NCBI GenBank assembly: GCA_024710445.1
Contig: JANJUT010000143.1
Coordinates: 1 to 6,653, forward strand
Length of the DNA stretch: 6,653 bases
Direction of reading: 5' to 3'
Source: Thiobacillus sp.
GTDB lineage: Bacteria > Pseudomonadota > Gammaproteobacteria > Burkholderiales > Thiobacillaceae
Position numbers and translations under genes: made by a program
In this document: positions 4,851 through 6,653 of the stretch, piece by piece
Layout of the letters: every line of letters starts with the position of its first letter
Position numbering within the stretch: the stretch's first letter is position 1
The notes under the pieces: model-generated
The model's input: only the letters and a program-made list of their open reading frames with translations
Database searches by the model: none
Told to the model about the DNA's origin: nothing

Positions 4851-6355
4851 ACAAGGAAATCGAACTCGAATTTAGCATAAAAAGCGGCGCGCCCGAAAAG
4901 CAGCGCACCGCCTGCGTGGTGGTCGGCGTGTTTGAAAATCGCAAACTGTCCGGCCCTGCAATCGATATCGATCGTGCCAGCGATGGCTATCTGTCGGAAA
5001 TCCTGCGCGGCGGCGATATGGAAGGCAAAGCCGGCAGCACGCTTTTATTGCACAAGGTGCCCAATATTCTTGCCGACCGCATCCTCATGGTTGGCCTCGG
5101 CAAGGAGCGGGATTTTCATGAAACCGCCTACCGCGATGCGATTGCCTGTGCCGTCAAGACCTTGCGCGATACCGGTTCGATGGAGGCCGCCATCACCCTC
5201 AGCGAAATCCCGATCAAAAAGCGCGATGTCACCTGGAACATCGAGCAGGCCGTGATCACCACGTATGACGCGCTGTACCGCTTCGACCGCCTGAAAAGCA
5301 AGTCGAGCGAGGCACGGCGCCCGCTCAAGCGCGTCATCTTTGCCGTGTCGCGCCGCGGCGAGCTCAAATATGGCGAGATCGGCCTCGCCCGTGGACTGGC
5401 CATTTCCCACGGCATTAACATAGCCAAGGATCTGGGCAACACGCCATCCAACATCTGTACCCCGGAATACCTGGCAAATGAAGCGCAGAAAGTGGCGAAA
5501 GCGCATGGCTTCGGCTGTGAAATACTGGATTATGCCGCCTGCGACAAGCTGGGGATGGGTTCCTTCCTGTCAGTTGGCAAAGGCAGTGACAAACCACCCC
5601 GTTTCATCGTGCTGAAACACGAGGGCGGCACCAAAGGCCACAAGCCTGTGGTACTGGTTGGCAAGGCCGTCACATTCGATGCCGGCGGCATTTCGCTGAA
5701 GCCGCCCGCCGAGATGGATGAGATGAACTACGACATGAGCGGTGGCGGCTCGGTCATCGGTGCCTTCCACGCCATCGGCGAACTGAAGCTTCCGCTCAAC
5801 GTCATCGGCCTCATTCCGGCATGTGAAAACATGCCCAGTGCCAATGCCAACAAGCCAGGCGACATCGTCACCTCGATGTCCGGCAAGACCATCGAAATCC
5901 TCAACACCGATGCCGAGGGCCGTTTGATCCTGTGTGATGCGCTGACCTATGCCGAACGCTTCGAACCCGATGCAGTAATCGACCTGGCCACGCTCACGGG
6001 CGCCTGTGTCATTGCGCTCGGCGCACACCCCAGCGCGCTTTTCAGCAATCACGACCCGCTGGCACGCGAGATCGAACACGCTGCCGATCACGCTTGGGAC
6101 CGCGTCTGGCGCATGCCGCTATGGGATGACTATCAGGATCAGTTGAAAAGCAGTCTGGCCGACATGGCGAATATTGGCGGCCGCCCCGCTGGTTCGATCA
6201 CCGCCGCCTGCTTCCTGTGGCGTTTCGCCAAGAAATACCACTGGGCACACCTCGATATCGCCGGCACGGCATGGAAAGGGGGGCGCGCCAAGGGTTCGAC
6301 CGGGCGACCCGTCTCTCTGCTGGTGCACTTCCTGCTGAACCGTACGATTAAGTGA
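4844..6355 (+). CDS. pepA: Cytosol leucyl aminopeptidase PepA (M17 family)
   Basis: PepA removes N-terminal amino acids from peptides in the cytoplasm using a two-metal centre, usually as a hexamer. At 503 residues it equals E. coli PepA in length. All catalytic residues are present with a constant offset of +4 from E. coli numbering: K274, D279 and K286 in VGKAVTFDAGGISLKPP, D297 in MNYDMSGGGSV, and D356, E358 and R360 in the family signature NTDAEGRL. The N-terminal macrodomain-like region covers about 1-170 and the catalytic domain about 175-503. I chose the ATG at 4844 for length and because the next residues (ELEFSIKSGAPEKQRTA) resemble related N-termini; an in-frame ATG at 4766 would place 26 codons over the promoter. 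E. coli PepA also binds DNA (carAB control, XerB role in plasmid resolution); whether this one does is unknown. The stop overlaps the holC start. Confidence 0.97.
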   Translation: MENKEIELEFSIKSGAPEKQRTACVVVGVFENRKLSGPAIDIDRASDGYLSEILRGGDMEGKAGSTLLLHKVPNILADRILMVGLGKERDFHETAYRDAIACAVKTLRDTGSMEAAITLSEIPIKKRDVTWNIEQAVITTYDALYRFDRLKSKSSEARRPLKRVIFAVSRRGELKYGEIGLARGLAISHGINIAKDLGNTPSNICTPEYLANEAQKVAKAHGFGCEILDYAACDKLGMGSFLSVGKGSDKPPRFIVLKHEGGTKGHKPVVLVGKAVTFDAGGISLKPPAEMDEMNYDMSGGGSVIGAFHAIGELKLPLNVIGLIPACENMPSANANKPGDIVTSMSGKTIEILNTDAEGRLILCDALTYAERFEPDAVIDLATLTGACVIALGAHPSALFSNHDPLAREIEHAADHAWDRVWRMPLWDDYQDQLKSSLADMANIGGRPAGSITAACFLWRFAKKYHWAHLDIAGTAWKGGRAKGSTGRPVSLLVHFLLNRTIK

Positions 6356-6653
6356 CCGAGATCATTTTCTACACTTTTGCCGACAACCCACTCGATGTCG
6401 CCCGTCGGGTGGCGGCCAAAGCGCATGGTCAAGGCAAGCAGGTCATGATCTACACCCCCGACCCGGCTGTTGCCGACCATATCGACCGTCTGCTGTGGAC
6501 CATCCCCCCACTCGGCTTCGTGCCGCACTGCCGCGACACCGATGCGCTGGCAAGCGAAACGCCGGTTCTGATCGGTTCAAGCGTCGATACATTGCGCACC
6601 GCTGATGTCATGATCAACCTGCATCACGAGCAGCCTCCCGCCTTTGCACGGTT
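6352..6653 (+). CDS. holC: DNA polymerase III chi subunit HolC (5' part, cut by window end)
   Basis: HolC (chi) binds the psi subunit of the clamp loader and single-stranded DNA-binding protein, linking the replicase to SSB-coated template. The first 100 codons are visible and fit the family: MTEIIFYTFADNP at the start, LLWTIPPLGFVPH (47-59) with the conserved tryptophan W49 and the F-x-PH motif, TPVLIG (70-75) and ADVMINL (84-90). Full-length proteins have about 140-150 residues, so roughly 40-50 residues lie beyond the right edge. The GTG start shares four bases with the pepA stop (GTGA) and has no clear ribosome-binding site, so translation is probably coupled to pepA. pepA next to holC is a common order in Proteobacteria. 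Confidence 0.9.
   Translation, partial: MTEIIFYTFADNPLDVARRVAAKAHGQGKQVMIYTPDPAVADHIDRLLWTIPPLGFVPHCRDTDALASETPVLIGSSVDTLRTADVMINLHHEQPPAFAR

Noticed and set aside
4693..4944. A minus-strand frame containing DAVIIGAGTAE, resembling a Rossmann nucleotide-binding start
   Set aside because: The frame is short, overlaps pepA and lptF starts, and the motif comes from the ATCGGC repeats and a chance GC-rich stretch with no fold following.

Overview
This is an ordinary, densely packed stretch of bacterial core genome, most likely from a Betaproteobacterium. The order may be Nitrosomonadales-like (relatives of Sulfuricella, Gallionella or Thiobacillus), but that is recalled from family resemblance and not tested. 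By eye the base composition is GC-rich and codon use is uniform across genes. The evidence for the class is a small DUF7931-type protein next to a RoxA-type hydroxylase, together with the neighbourhood lptG-lptF / pepA-holC. I see no mobile element, CRISPR array, tRNA or rRNA gene, or sign of recent transfer.

Layout from left to right. Bases 1-184 are a non-coding upstream segment that ends in a consensus -10 box. Bases 185-1770 hold a plus-strand pair: roxA, a JmjC/cupin-fold 2-oxoglutarate oxygenase of the kind that hydroxylates ribosomal protein uL16, followed by a 156-residue DUF7931-like protein whose start overlaps the roxA stop. This pair converges on a minus-strand cluster with only 3 bases between the stop codons. 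The minus-strand cluster, transcribed right to left, is lptF (4714-3635), lptG (3638-2565) and a ferritin-like DUF455 protein (2583-1774), each overlapping the next. LptF and LptG are the permease halves of the ABC transporter that extracts lipopolysaccharide from the inner membrane. A 129-base divergent region (4715-4843) separates lptF from pepA (4844-6355), a leucyl aminopeptidase. The pepA stop overlaps the GTG start of holC (DNA polymerase III chi subunit), which runs off the right edge.

Three transcription units are likely: roxA-DUF7931, lptF-lptG-DUF455 and pepA-holC. The most interesting non-coding sequence is the lptF/pepA divergent region. It has a perfect TTGACA -35 box for pepA, a near-perfect 17-base direct repeat, and two mutually exclusive hairpins followed by a run of seven T. 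The roxA promoter is also notable because its -10 box lies so close to the ATG that the mRNA may be leaderless. I found no convincing undescribed multi-gene system. The best unknowns are the DUF7931 and DUF455 proteins, each overlapping a gene of known function.
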